Shown here piece by piece: positions 13,306 to 21,300 of a DNA stretch of 29,576 bases; position 1 is the stretch's first letter; every line of letters starts with the position of its first letter. The notes below the pieces were generated by a model. That model was given only the letters and a program-made list of their open reading frames with translations. It did not search any database and was not told the DNA's origin. A program made the translations under genes and the position numbers. The DNA lies in the IMG/VR virus record IMGVR_UViG_3300046011_011625, positions 1 to 29,576 of that record; one strand, 5' to 3'. The DNA is from a virus.

Positions 13306-13740
13306 ATGTGGATCCTAGAATGGCTTCCTAACTGGATCTTCTATCTGTTACTTCTACTAGGTATCGTAGGGTTTGCGATAACCTATCTTCTTAAACTGAT
13401 TCCTATTCCAGCAATTTACATGTATAGAACACCTATACAATTAGCATCCGTATTGCTAATTGTCGTTGGAGTTTATATGTCTGGTTCAATAGCAAACAAT
13501 GAATCGTGGTTAGCTAAAGTGAAAGAAGTTCAAGCTAAATTAGCAGAAGCCGAAGCAAAAGGTGCGCAAGAAACAATTAAGATAGTCGAGAAAGTTGTAT
13601 ATCGAGAAAGAATTGTTAAAGAAAAAGGTCAGAATGTAATACAATATGTCGATAGAGAAGTTGTTAAGTATGACAATAAATGTGAAATACCTCCTCCTTT
13701 TATTGATGCATTAAATCAAGCAGCAGAGAATGCACAATGA
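13306..13740 (+). CDS. Inner-membrane spanin-like protein (two TM segments plus coiled coil)
   Basis: 144 residues, AAGG 7 bases before the ATG. Two hydrophobic segments (about 11-31 and 45-61) are followed by a charged coiled-coil region (about 66-120; AKVKEVQAKLAEAEAKG and then IVEKVVYRERIVKEKG). The next gene overlaps it by ATGA and encodes an outer-membrane lipoprotein, then a GH19 endolysin follows. That order and the membrane-plus-coil design suggest the inner-membrane half of a spanin pair that joins the inner and outer membranes in the last step of Gram-negative lysis. Classical i-spanins have one TM, so the double TM is atypical. The tail EIPPPFIDALNQAAE is similar to that of other phage Rz-like proteins. 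Confidence 0.65.
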   Translation: MWILEWLPNWIFYLLLLLGIVGFAITYLLKLIPIPAIYMYRTPIQLASVLLIVVGVYMSGSIANNESWLAKVKEVQAKLAEAEAKGAQETIKIVEKVVYRERIVKEKGQNVIQYVDREVVKYDNKCEIPPPFIDALNQAAENAQ

Positions 13741-14003
13741 GAATTGCAATGTTAGGATTATTAATTGTTTTAACAGGTTGTGCAACAAAACCAGTTCCTG
13801 TCAAACAAAATTTTCCAGTTGCACCCGAAACATTGCTACAACCTTGCCCAGAACTAAAAAAGCTGGAAAAGGATGTCAAACTAAGTGATGTTGCCAAAAC
13901 AGTGGTCGAGAACTATACACTCTATCATGAATGTTCAATTAAAAGCCAGGCATGGATAGGATGGTATAACGCGCACAAAAAAATATTTGAGGATGCACAA
14001 TGA
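13737..14003 (+). CDS. Outer-membrane spanin-like lipoprotein
   Basis: 88 residues. The short N-terminus MRIAMLGLLIVLTGCATKP is a lipoprotein signal with lipobox L-T-G-C and lipidation at Cys15. The mature part has a Pro-rich start (KPVPVKQNFPVAPE), Cys residues in QPCPEL and HECSI, and a helical C-terminus ending before NAHKKIF. A small phage lipoprotein next to a membrane/coiled-coil protein and an endolysin is the expected o-spanin arrangement. It overlaps both neighbours by 4 bases (ATGA). Unlike lambda Rz1 it is not embedded in the i-spanin gene. The host should be Gram-negative if this is right. Confidence 0.72.
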   Translation: MRIAMLGLLIVLTGCATKPVPVKQNFPVAPETLLQPCPELKKLEKDVKLSDVAKTVVENYTLYHECSIKSQAWIGWYNAHKKIFEDAQ

Positions 14004-14620
14004 TAACAGAAGAACAACTAAAAGAATTGTTACCTAAAAATCCTTATGTTTCACACTGGCACAAGGCCCTAGAACAATTATTACCCGATTATGAAATTAA
14101 CACACCACAAAGAATTGCAGCTTTTGTTGCACAGTGTGCTCATGAATCAGGTGGATTTATACATTTAGTAGAGAACTTAAATTATAGATGGCAATCTTTA
14201 AGAAAAGTATTTCCAAAATATTTCCCTACAGATGCTCTTGCTCAGGATTATGCATCTAGACCAAACAAACAAGAAGCGATTGCAAATAGAATCTATGCAA
14301 GTCGTATGGGTAACGGTCCAGAGGAGTCGGGAGATGGATTTAGATTTAGAGGTAGAGGCTTAATTCAACTCACAGGAAGACACAATTATACATGGTTTGC
14401 CGCATCACTAGAGATAACACCTGAAGAAGCCAGTGAATATTTAACAACGTTTGAAGGTGCCGCACAATCAGCTTGTTGGTTTTGGGAAAGCAACAAATTG
14501 AATCAATGGGCGGATAAAGGCGATATTCTTACATTGACTAAACGCATCAATGGGGGAACGATTGGGCTTGACGACCGTATCAAGCACTATGAACATGCAC
14601 TACATGTTCTAGGAGTTTAA
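14000..14620 (+). CDS. GH19-family endolysin (chitinase-like lysozyme)
   Basis: 206 residues, the usual length for a single-domain phage GH19 endolysin. FVAQCAHESGGF (about 43-54) carries the catalytic-type His-Glu, NLNYRW follows, and FRGRGLIQLTGRHNY (about 114-128) is the most conserved GH19 block. The C-terminal half contains AAQSACWFW and LTKRINGG, also typical. The enzyme cleaves the glycan backbone of peptidoglycan. There is no signal peptide, so it needs a holin for release; candidates follow directly. It begins at an ATGA overlap with the o-spanin-like gene. Confidence 0.9.
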   Translation: MITEEQLKELLPKNPYVSHWHKALEQLLPDYEINTPQRIAAFVAQCAHESGGFIHLVENLNYRWQSLRKVFPKYFPTDALAQDYASRPNKQEAIANRIYASRMGNGPEESGDGFRFRGRGLIQLTGRHNYTWFAASLEITPEEASEYLTTFEGAAQSACWFWESNKLNQWADKGDILTLTKRINGGTIGLDDRIKHYEHALHVLGV

Positions 14621-14621
14621 T

Positions 14622-14891
14622 ATGGTCAGTGATAAAAAACTATTTTGGTCACTATTAATACTTCTTTTTATACCCTTGACTCTTGCAATTTTCGCAGTTG
14701 ATCGTTTTAGATATCCTTGCCAAGACTCAAAAAATTGGGATAAAGAAATGTGTAAGAAGCCTCAATGTGAAGTTACGAGAACATGCCCAGAAAATATATT
14801 TAAAAACAAAGTAGCAGTGGAAAATGTTGCTCCAGCGCAGCAGTGTACCGCTTGCCAACCACCGACGGCAGGAGTAAAAAATGGAAAATAA
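14622..14891 (+). CDS. Small membrane protein with Cys-rich periplasmic tail
   Basis: 89 residues with AGGAG 6 bases before the ATG. One hydrophobic segment (about 8-26, LFWSLLILLFIPLTLAIFA) follows a charged MVSDKK start, giving a probable N-in/C-out anchor. The tail after the membrane holds seven Cys (YPCQ, MCKKPQC, RTCP, QQCTAC), suggesting disulfides in the periplasm. It lies directly after the endolysin. It could be a pinholin/holin-type protein or a lysis regulator (antiholin) acting from the periplasm, but nothing in the sequence decides this. It overlaps the next gene by 11 bases. Confidence 0.62.
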   Translation: MVSDKKLFWSLLILLFIPLTLAIFAVDRFRYPCQDSKNWDKEMCKKPQCEVTRTCPENIFKNKVAVENVAPAQQCTACQPPTAGVKNGK

Positions 14892-15327
14892 ACCCCCATT
14901 TGTGTATACAGATGATCAATTGATGGCACGCCTCAAGTTTTTTGTAGGCGTATGTCTTGCATTAACATTAACAGGAATTGTATTCGTTGTACTTTATTCG
15001 ATCATATTTGTAACACAACCTCTTGATGCAATGTCACCTATCGATCAGAAATTTTTCGAATTAATTGTACCCATTGCTACTTTCTTAACAGGCACACTAT
15101 CTGGTATAATGCTTGCTGGTACAAGTAAAGAAGACAAAGAAGCAATGTTAGCTGCACAAAAGCAAGCAACTGAAAATTTTAAAACAACAATGGAAGAAGT
15201 TAAAAAGCCGGCTAAAAAAGATAAAGTGGAACCTTCTTTAGGTTCTGCAATAAATTATACAGGACCGGTAGTCATAGGTTATAACGGAAAATTAGCACCT
15301 CCACCAGCACCACAGCCGGAACTATGA
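14881..15327 (+). CDS. Two-TM membrane protein in lysis cassette (holin candidate)
   Basis: 148 residues, AGGAG 6 bases before the ATG. Two hydrophobic helices (about 19-43, FFVGVCLALTLTGIVFVVL ..., and 61-79, ELIVPIATFLTGTLSGIML) with a short loop between put both termini on the same side, probably the cytoplasm. The rest is a charged helix (KEDKEAMLAAQKQATENF) and a Pro-rich tail. A two-TM topology with a polar tail is compatible with a class II or related holin, as is the position after the endolysin, but other two-TM proteins sit nearby so the true holin cannot be named. It ends in an overlap with the next gene. Confidence 0.62.
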   Translation: MENKPPFVYTDDQLMARLKFFVGVCLALTLTGIVFVVLYSIIFVTQPLDAMSPIDQKFFELIVPIATFLTGTLSGIMLAGTSKEDKEAMLAAQKQATENFKTTMEEVKKPAKKDKVEPSLGSAINYTGPVVIGYNGKLAPPPAPQPEL

Positions 15328-15566
15328 TGACACCTTTAATGACAATTTTTCGTTCGAGTGTAAGTGACGATGGCATTAGTAGCAAAAGAGTTGTAACATT
15401 TCTGGCATTTGTGTTTTGCTCGATAGCGTTTTTTGCAAATACATTTTTTGGTTATGATGTTGATCACCATCTTTATGATGGAATGATGTATATTGCAATA
15501 GCGGGATTAGGTGTGACGGTGGCAGAGCGTTTTGCGAACAAATCTGAAACAAAGGAGAAAAAATGA
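15324..15566 (+). CDS. Small two-TM membrane protein (holin candidate)
   Basis: 80 residues with ATG-ATG at 15324/15327; the first is taken. Two hydrophobic helices (about 21-42, KRVVTFLAFVFCSIAFFAN, and 53-68, MMYIAIAGLGVTVAERF) are joined by a short acidic loop GYDVDHHLYDG. The C-terminus is short and basic (NKSETKEKK). Size, two helices and basic tail are typical of small phage holins, making this the most holin-like product in the cassette, together with the 14881 gene. The phage may also use one as holin and one as antiholin. Confidence 0.62.
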   Translation: MMTPLMTIFRSSVSDDGISSKRVVTFLAFVFCSIAFFANTFFGYDVDHHLYDGMMYIAIAGLGVTVAERFANKSETKEKK

Positions 15567-15781
15567 AAAAGATACTTTTTATTGCACTAGTTGCAGGATC
15601 GATACCACTTCTGAGTTATCATGGTATTTCTTTTAGCGCAGAAGTAAAACGAGTGTGTGTAAATAAAATTACAAATGATGGTAAGCCTGTGTTAGATCGT
15701 GAAGGCAAACCAGTTCAAGATTGCAAAGAAATTAAAGTGCATAAAAAATTAGAAGGTACGGAAGTTCCTCCGAAAAAATAA
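15563..15781 (+). CDS. Small exported/periplasmic protein
   Basis: 72 residues with AAAGGAG just before the ATG. The N-terminus MKKILFIALVAGSIPLLSYHGISFSA is a signal peptide with probable cleavage after SFSA. The short mature part has two Cys (RVCVN and VQDCKE) that could form a disulfide, between them GKPVLDREGKPV (a small internal repeat of GKPV), and a Lys-rich end. Similar mini-proteins occur near lysis genes of T4-like aquatic phages, as I recall. The function is unknown; a periplasmic lysis regulator or superinfection protein are options. Confidence 0.6.
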   Translation: MKKILFIALVAGSIPLLSYHGISFSAEVKRVCVNKITNDGKPVLDREGKPVQDCKEIKVHKKLEGTEVPPKK

Positions 15782-16218
15782 TGTCTGAAGATAAAGAAAC
15801 TACCGTTTTAAAGGTTGATGTTGGCATTTTGAAGACGCAAGTGGCAATGCTAACAACCCTTTGCAATAAAATGGATACTGTCATTGAAAAATTGACAGAT
15901 AACCAAGATCGCATTGTTACTCAGATATATAAAGACATGGAAAAAAGACAATCTGATACGACAACTGATATAAAAGAGTTGCATTCAAGAATCACTACTG
16001 TCGATAGAAATCTTTCCGATAAGCTAGAACTTACGGAAAGAAGAATTATGGACGAAATAAAAAGTCTGAGAGAACACATTTCCGAACATAACAAAAAAGA
16101 AGACGGTGAAATTAAGAAAATTTTAGAATGGAAATGGATGGCCGCAGGTGGTATACTTACATTAGCATGGTTGTTTTCTAACATAAATTTAGATATGATA
16201 TCAAATCTATTTCGTTAA
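15781..16218 (+). CDS. Coiled-coil protein with C-terminal membrane anchor (lysis cassette)
   Basis: 145 residues. Most of the protein (about 10-115) is a long amphipathic coiled coil (DVGILKTQVAMLTTLCNKMD ... LTERRIMDEIKSLREH). Near the C-terminus a hydrophobic segment (about 121-137, WMAAGGILTLAWLFSNI) gives a tail anchor. The pattern is like phage proteins encoded beside holins (XhlA-type hemolysin-related or DUF7201 by recall). Its start overlaps the preceding stop (TAATG), with no separate ribosome site, so it is translationally coupled to the exported protein. It may help holin assembly; this is inference. Confidence 0.62.
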   Translation: MSEDKETTVLKVDVGILKTQVAMLTTLCNKMDTVIEKLTDNQDRIVTQIYKDMEKRQSDTTTDIKELHSRITTVDRNLSDKLELTERRIMDEIKSLREHISEHNKKEDGEIKKILEWKWMAAGGILTLAWLFSNINLDMISNLFR

Positions 16219-16234
16219 ACTTTTGTGAGTTGTT

Positions 16235-17248
16235 ATGTCTGTTTTTATTGATAGAAAATATCTAAAACTACTTTCACCTAAACTAAATAAATTCTCTCAG
16301 AAAAAAGAGGACTTATATAATTTTAGGTGCCCTTTTTGCGGAGATTCACAAAAAAATGTGAATAAAGCACGAGGATATGTTTTTCGAAAGAAAAATGATT
16401 ATTATTATAAATGCCAAAATTGTGGTGTAGGGCATACGATGTATAATTTCATCAATTTGATTGACAGTAATCTTGTCAAAGAATATGCGATGGAACGATA
16501 CGCAAATGGTGAAGATGGTAATCATAACTATAAAAAGCCAGAAATAAAATTTGAAATCCCGAAATTTAAAAACAAATTTTTCATAGATTTGCCAAAAATT
16601 TCATCTCTTGACGATAAACACTATGCAGTGCAATATTGCATCAGACGAAAACTTCCATTTAATACATATGATAACCTTTATTATTGTGAAGACTTTAAAC
16701 GTTTCGTAGATAAGGTTTTACCAAATAATGAAAAAAATCTAAAAGAAGAAGATCCTAGACTTATTATACCTTTCTTTGATGAAGATGAAAATTTAGTTTG
16801 TTTTCAGGGTAGATCGTTGAATGATTCAAAGCTTCGGTATATTACAGTCAAACTTGATGACGAAAATTCCAAAATCTTCGGATTAAACACAGTAGATAAA
16901 ACAAAAAAAGTGTATGTAACAGAAGGTCCAATTGATTCACTCTTTTTGCCAAATGCTGTTGCAACAGCCGATGCAAATTTAAGCAATGCCGTAAATTTTA
17001 TACCAAAAGAAAACATTGTTTTAGTTTTCGATAATGAACCGAGAAATAAAGACATTTGTAAGCTAATGGACAAGGCCATTGAAAATCATTTTTCAATATG
17101 CATTTGGCCTGAAATGATGCAAGAAAAAGATATCAATGAAATGATCTTAAGTGGTTTTACACAAGATGAATTGGTTGATATTATTGATAAAAACACCTTC
17201 GTTAATTTGAGGGCAAAAATGGAGTTTATTCAATGGAAAAAAGTGTAA
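16235..17248 (+). CDS. 61: DNA primase, T4 gp61-like
   Basis: 337 residues, close to T4 gp61 (about 342). The N-terminal zinc-binding domain is clear: CPFC (Cys32, Cys35) and CQNCGVGH (Cys60, Cys63, His67). The catalytic half has a Toprim-type core: KVYVTEGPIDSLFL (about 226-239) with the conserved Glu, and IVLVFDNEPRNKD (about 260-272) with the Asp-x-Asp-like acidic site. gp61 makes RNA primers for lagging-strand synthesis and works with the gp41 helicase, which is not in this window. It overlaps thyX by 16 bases. It begins the replication/nucleotide segment; the ribosome site before the ATG is weak (GTGAG). Confidence 0.9.
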   Translation: MSVFIDRKYLKLLSPKLNKFSQKKEDLYNFRCPFCGDSQKNVNKARGYVFRKKNDYYYKCQNCGVGHTMYNFINLIDSNLVKEYAMERYANGEDGNHNYKKPEIKFEIPKFKNKFFIDLPKISSLDDKHYAVQYCIRRKLPFNTYDNLYYCEDFKRFVDKVLPNNEKNLKEEDPRLIIPFFDEDENLVCFQGRSLNDSKLRYITVKLDDENSKIFGLNTVDKTKKVYVTEGPIDSLFLPNAVATADANLSNAVNFIPKENIVLVFDNEPRNKDICKLMDKAIENHFSICIWPEMMQEKDINEMILSGFTQDELVDIIDKNTFVNLRAKMEFIQWKKV

Positions 17249-17898
17249 GACTGATTAGTTATTCACAAGGAGAAGATGGAAAAAACTTGTTGGAACAAAT
17301 CGCATACGTCGCAAGGGTTTCAAATCCGTCCAATCAAAATAATGATGCTACAGCCGAAAAGCTTGTTCGTTATTTGATTAAACATCAACACTGGTCGCCT
17401 CTTGAAATGGTCAGTGTTTGTTTAGAAATTTCAACGACAAGAGATATCGCACGACAGATTCTTAGGCATAGGTCATTTTCCTTTCAGGAATTTAGTCAAA
17501 GGTATGCCGTTGCAGACAGCGATTACAAACTGAAGGAAGCCAGAAAACAAGATGAAAAAAATCGTCAAAATTCTGTAGAACTTGATATGACAATCGATTC
17601 AGAAAGACAACTAGCATATCAATGGGAAATGATGCAAAATAGAGTTATCGTAGAAGCTAAAAATGCATACGAATGGGCATTAACAAAGGGAATAGCAAAG
17701 GAACAGGCCCGAGCAGTTTTACCAGAAGGCATGACAGCCTCTAAACTTTACATGTCTGGAACCATGCGTTCTTGGGTACACTATATACAGCTCCGCTCCG
17801 CAAATGGCACACAGAAAGAACACCGCCAAATCGCTATTGAGTGTGCAAATACTATTGAACCTATTTTTCCTATGATTAAGGAGTATGTAAGTGTATAA
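17233..17898 (+). CDS. thyX: Flavin-dependent thymidylate synthase ThyX
   Basis: 221 residues. The signature RHRx7S is present at 78-88 (RHRSFSFQEFS), and ARAVLPEGM followed by FYM/SGTMRSW-type sequence (about 160-177) matches the conserved C-terminal substrate-binding region. ThyX makes dTMP from dUMP using methylenetetrahydrofolate, FAD and NADPH. GGAG at 17221-17224 lies 8 bases before the ATG, inside the primase gene. It sits with MazG-like, nrdA and nrdB genes, forming a nucleotide supply operon for AT-rich DNA. Length is normal. Confidence 0.95.
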   Translation: MEKSVRLISYSQGEDGKNLLEQIAYVARVSNPSNQNNDATAEKLVRYLIKHQHWSPLEMVSVCLEISTTRDIARQILRHRSFSFQEFSQRYAVADSDYKLKEARKQDEKNRQNSVELDMTIDSERQLAYQWEMMQNRVIVEAKNAYEWALTKGIAKEQARAVLPEGMTASKLYMSGTMRSWVHYIQLRSANGTQKEHRQIAIECANTIEPIFPMIKEYVSV

Positions 17899-18226
17899 TG
17901 ATGTTGTAAAATTTATCGAAGCATGTGATCAAGAAAAAACTGTAGGTAATAGTAATCTTTATTTAAAATTGATCAATGAAGAATATGAAGAACTTTTAGA
18001 TTCAAAATATCGAGAAGAAGAACTGGATGCATGTTTAGATTTAATCTGGGTTATTCTAGGATATTGTTATATGAGAGGTTATGATGTCGAAGGTGGTTGG
18101 AACGAAGTAGCTCGTTCAAATCTAGATAAAATTGATAAAGTGACCGGAAAAGTAAAAAAACGAGAAGATGGTAAAGTTTTAAAACCTAATGATTGGCAAC
18201 CACCGAAACTAGAAACTTTTGTATAA
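17891..18226 (+). CDS. MazG-like nucleotide pyrophosphohydrolase
   Basis: 111 residues starting at GTG 17891, supported by AAGGAG (17878-17883) with a 7-base spacer; it overlaps thyX by 8 bases. LINEEYEELLD followed by EEELDACLDLIWVILGY gives the EExxE...ExxD metal-binding helices of the all-alpha NTP pyrophosphohydrolase (MazG/HisE) superfamily. The C-terminal GKVKKREDGKVLKPNDWQPP is shared with phage HisE-like members. These enzymes hydrolyse (d)NTPs or related nucleotides to monophosphates; beside thyX and nrdAB it could supply dUMP or control pools, or lower ppGpp as proposed for cyanophage MazG. The substrate is not readable. Confidence 0.8.
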   Translation: MYNDVVKFIEACDQEKTVGNSNLYLKLINEEYEELLDSKYREEELDACLDLIWVILGYCYMRGYDVEGGWNEVARSNLDKIDKVTGKVKKREDGKVLKPNDWQPPKLETFV

Positions 18227-18237
18227 CAAGGAAAAAA

Positions 18238-20028
18238 ATGAAATACCTCGGTATAAAAATAGATTTAGAAAGAGATAAACTATTCGACACTTTAGGAATC
18301 AAACGATTAAAAGAGTCCTATATGAGAGAAGATGAGACTTCTCCACAAGAAAGGTTTGCATATGTTTCAAAAACATTCTCTTCCTCGCCGGAACATGCTC
18401 AAAGGTTATATGAGTACAGCAGTCGTCATTGGCTCAGTTATTCTACTCCCATTCTTTCTTTTGGGCGCAGTCGTAGGGGTTTACCTATTTCTTGTTTTTT
18501 GCCTTATCTCCATGATAGTGCAGAAGGTTTGGTGGATTGTCTTTCGGAAGTAAACTGGCTCTCAATGCTAGGAGGTGGAATTGGTATCGGTGTTGGAATT
18601 CGTTCTGCTGACGATAAGTCTACTGGGATTATGCCTCATCTTCGGACATATGATGCTTCTTCGTTGGCGTACAGGCAAGGCAGGACTCGGAGAGGTTCTT
18701 ACGCTGCCTATCTTGATATTTCTCATCCTGATATTCTTATTTTTCTTGAAATGAGAAAACCTACCGGTGATCCTAATATGAGAGCTTTAAATCTTCATCA
18801 TGGTGTGAACATCACCGATGATTTTATGAAGATTGTTGAAAACTGCATGGTTAATCCTGATGCTGATGATTCATGGGAATTAAAAGATCCGCATGATGGG
18901 CAAGTTCGTGAAGTTGTATCAGCAAAAGAACTGTGGCAGAAAATACTTGAATTGAGAATGAATACTGGAGAACCCTATATTCATTTTATTGACACTAGTA
19001 ATAAAATGATGCCACAATTTCAAAAAGACAAAGGGCTTTCGATTAGGCAATCAAACCTTTGTTCGGAAATTATTCTTCCGACGGACAAAGACAGGACTGC
19101 CGTTTGTTGCCTATCTTCTGTTAATCTAGAATATTATGACGATTGGAAAAATCATCCAACTTTTCTTCGAGATATCGCAGAGATGCTTGATAATGTTTTA
19201 CAGTATTTCATTGACAATGCTCCTGATAGCATTTCACGCGCAAGATATTCTGCTGGCATGGAACGATCTATTGGTGTTGGTACTCTTGGTTTTCATGCTT
19301 ATCTACAAAAAAATAATGTCCCGTGGGAATCCGCATTAGCCGTCGGTAGAAACATAAGCATTTTCAAAAACATCAAAAAAGGTTTAGACGATGCAAATCT
19401 TGAATTGGGTAAACTGCGCGGTGAAGCACCTGATGCCAAAGGAACCGGACGTAGGTTCAGTCACACTATGGCTATCGCTCCTAATGCTTCTTCTAGTATT
19501 ATTATGGGTAATACAAGCCCTTCCATCGAGCCTTATCGTGCTAATGCTTATCGTCAAGATACTCTTTCAGGTGCTCATCTTAATAAAAATAAATATCTAG
19601 ATAAAATTATTCGTGAAGCCAGCGAAGGCCCAGATAAGATTGATTATGATAGAACCTGGTCGAGCATTATCGCCAATGATGGTTCTGTGCAACATTTGGA
19701 TTGGATTTCTGAGTGGGTTAAAGACGTATTTAAAACCTCGATGGAAATTGATCAGAGATGGATTGTACAACATGCATCAGACCGTCAACAGTTCATTGAT
19801 CAAGCACAATCGCTAAATTTATTCTTTAGACCTGATGCGCATATTAAGTATATTCATGCAGTGCATTTTCAGGCATGGAAATCCGGCCTAAAAACACTTT
19901 ACTACTGTCGTTCAGAAAAATTAGCAAAAGCAGATAAAGTATCAAAAAGCATTGAACGACAAGTGATACAAGAAATTGACCTGAAAGCTTTGGCCCAAGG
20001 AACAGACTGTCTTGCGTGTGAGGGCTAA
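18238..20028 (+). CDS. nrdA: Ribonucleotide reductase class Ia, alpha subunit (NrdA), short form
   Basis: 596 residues from ATG 18238 (AAGG with a 6-base spacer; a TTG at 18193 is inside the previous gene and unlikely). Active-site features: Cys86 in PISCF (pair partner of the redox cysteines), NLCSE at 273-277 (thiyl Cys275 and Glu277), CC at 290-291, SAGMERSIGVGTLGF, and the C-terminal redox pair Cys591/Cys594 (CLACEG). E. coli NrdA has about 760 residues with an N-terminal ATP-cone; here the N-terminus begins directly in the catalytic domain, so the dATP activity switch appears to be missing. It would make deoxyribonucleotides with NrdB (21301), from which it is separated by two genes. Confidence 0.95.
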   Translation: MKYLGIKIDLERDKLFDTLGIKRLKESYMREDETSPQERFAYVSKTFSSSPEHAQRLYEYSSRHWLSYSTPILSFGRSRRGLPISCFLPYLHDSAEGLVDCLSEVNWLSMLGGGIGIGVGIRSADDKSTGIMPHLRTYDASSLAYRQGRTRRGSYAAYLDISHPDILIFLEMRKPTGDPNMRALNLHHGVNITDDFMKIVENCMVNPDADDSWELKDPHDGQVREVVSAKELWQKILELRMNTGEPYIHFIDTSNKMMPQFQKDKGLSIRQSNLCSEIILPTDKDRTAVCCLSSVNLEYYDDWKNHPTFLRDIAEMLDNVLQYFIDNAPDSISRARYSAGMERSIGVGTLGFHAYLQKNNVPWESALAVGRNISIFKNIKKGLDDANLELGKLRGEAPDAKGTGRRFSHTMAIAPNASSSIIMGNTSPSIEPYRANAYRQDTLSGAHLNKNKYLDKIIREASEGPDKIDYDRTWSSIIANDGSVQHLDWISEWVKDVFKTSMEIDQRWIVQHASDRQQFIDQAQSLNLFFRPDAHIKYIHAVHFQAWKSGLKTLYYCRSEKLAKADKVSKSIERQVIQEIDLKALAQGTDCLACEG

Positions 20029-20030
20029 AA

Positions 20031-20642
20031 ATGCTAGAAACTATAGGTGAAATTTTTCGGGAGGGGTATCGTCGAGGATGGGTGACCACTCGTGATGGTA
20101 ATGCCAGCCTTAGATATAATACTGTAGACCATTTTCATATTACACCAAAAGGCGTTAGAAAACAAAATCTACAGCCAGAAATGTTTAAAAAAATTGGCAT
20201 TGGGCAAGATAATTGGTATGCCATGAATTACACAAAAATTAGTTCTGAACTTGAGCCTAGTGGTGAAATTCCAATGCATTGGGGGATACAAAGAAAAATT
20301 AACACTGAGGTTAGAGTCGTTATACATATGCATCCAACTTACATCACGGCAGCAATGTATAAAGGTATCGATTTGCAAAAATTAGTAGATGAGTTTCCGG
20401 AGCTTAGTAGATATACGACAGTTGGTCCTAGTGTTCCTTTAATACCACCTATCACTCAAGAACTGGCCGATGCATGTATTGAAAATTTAGGTGTTGACAC
20501 TGATGGAAGTTTAAAGTACAATATCATAGGTATGGATCGGCATGGTGCTATTGCAGTTGATACAAGCCCATGGCGAGCATTTGAGCATATTGAAAGGTTG
20601 GAACATATTTGCAAAATTGTTTTATCTTCGGGCAAAGGTTAA
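20031..20642 (+). CDS. Class II aldolase/adducin-family protein
   Basis: 203 residues, the usual size for L-fuculose-1-phosphate aldolase-type proteins. GNASLRY near residue 24, ITPKGV, EPSGEIPMH (about 81-89), HMHPTY (about 101-106; Zn-binding His-x-His) and MDRHGAI (about 165-171; third His) follow the family order. Family members cleave or epimerise sugar phosphates with Zn. GAGGG is 6 bases before the ATG. It is placed between nrdA and nrdB in the same transcript, which is unusual for a sugar enzyme. It could serve the phage's glycan genes or host carbon metabolism; no evidence picks one. Confidence 0.85.
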   Translation: MLETIGEIFREGYRRGWVTTRDGNASLRYNTVDHFHITPKGVRKQNLQPEMFKKIGIGQDNWYAMNYTKISSELEPSGEIPMHWGIQRKINTEVRVVIHMHPTYITAAMYKGIDLQKLVDEFPELSRYTTVGPSVPLIPPITQELADACIENLGVDTDGSLKYNIIGMDRHGAIAVDTSPWRAFEHIERLEHICKIVLSSGKG

Positions 20643-20645
20643 TCA

Positions 20646-21299
20646 GTGTCACATTTAATCGCAAATTTGCCTCCTATTCATTGTTACATTCGAAAAGAAT
20701 TCCTTTATGATTTCCAAAAGGGATTTGAAGAATACGAACCGTGTATTTGGGTTTCTGTAAAATCTATTCGGGGGCAAGCTTTTCGTATTGAATCTTATTT
20801 GCCAAGATATGGAGCATTATACGATAAGTTACCTATTCACGCTTACGTATCAAGAAATAAAGAATTAGAACCTAAAAAATTTCTTCCTTTAGATAATTTG
20901 CAAATTTGGGACTGTTTCAGTCATGACATTTCTATTCTTAGAAAAACTTTTCTAGGAAATTTAAGTGCAAAATTTTATGGCAAAGATAAACAATGGCATC
21001 CTGGGCAATACTTATTTACAGTGGATAATGGTTTTAGTGATCCAAATGTTTTAGATACAACTTATGCAGAATGGCCTGAAGATCATAAATCATTTAATTT
21101 TTTACAGCTAGAAAACGGGCAGTATGCAGCACAACCCAACAATAGAACAATTTTTCTTGATGCAGCATCTAATCCAGAAAAAATGTTATTTCCAGATTTT
21201 AAAGTTTGTACAAAAATGTATCGAGTTGAAGTGAATCCTAAATGGGCATTAGGAAATACAGATGATGTTATGTACGAAAATAAAGTAGAGAGCAAATAA
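20646..21299 (+). CDS. Unrecognised protein between nrdA and nrdB
   Basis: 217 residues starting at GTG 20646, supported by AAAGG 7 bases upstream. I do not recognise the family. It is a mixed alpha/beta, soluble protein rich in aromatic residues (IWVSVKSIRGQAFRIES, LPRYGALYDKLPIHAYVSR, QWHPGQYLF). No signal peptide, membrane helix, P-loop or HExxH is visible. It has normal codon use and lies 3 bases from the aldolase gene and 1 base from nrdB, so it is part of the nrd operon and probably expressed with it. Similar unknown ORFs are found beside nrd genes in other large phages, as far as I recall. Confidence 0.7.
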   Translation: MSHLIANLPPIHCYIRKEFLYDFQKGFEEYEPCIWVSVKSIRGQAFRIESYLPRYGALYDKLPIHAYVSRNKELEPKKFLPLDNLQIWDCFSHDISILRKTFLGNLSAKFYGKDKQWHPGQYLFTVDNGFSDPNVLDTTYAEWPEDHKSFNFLQLENGQYAAQPNNRTIFLDAASNPEKMLFPDFKVCTKMYRVEVNPKWALGNTDDVMYENKVESK

Positions 21300-21300
21300 A

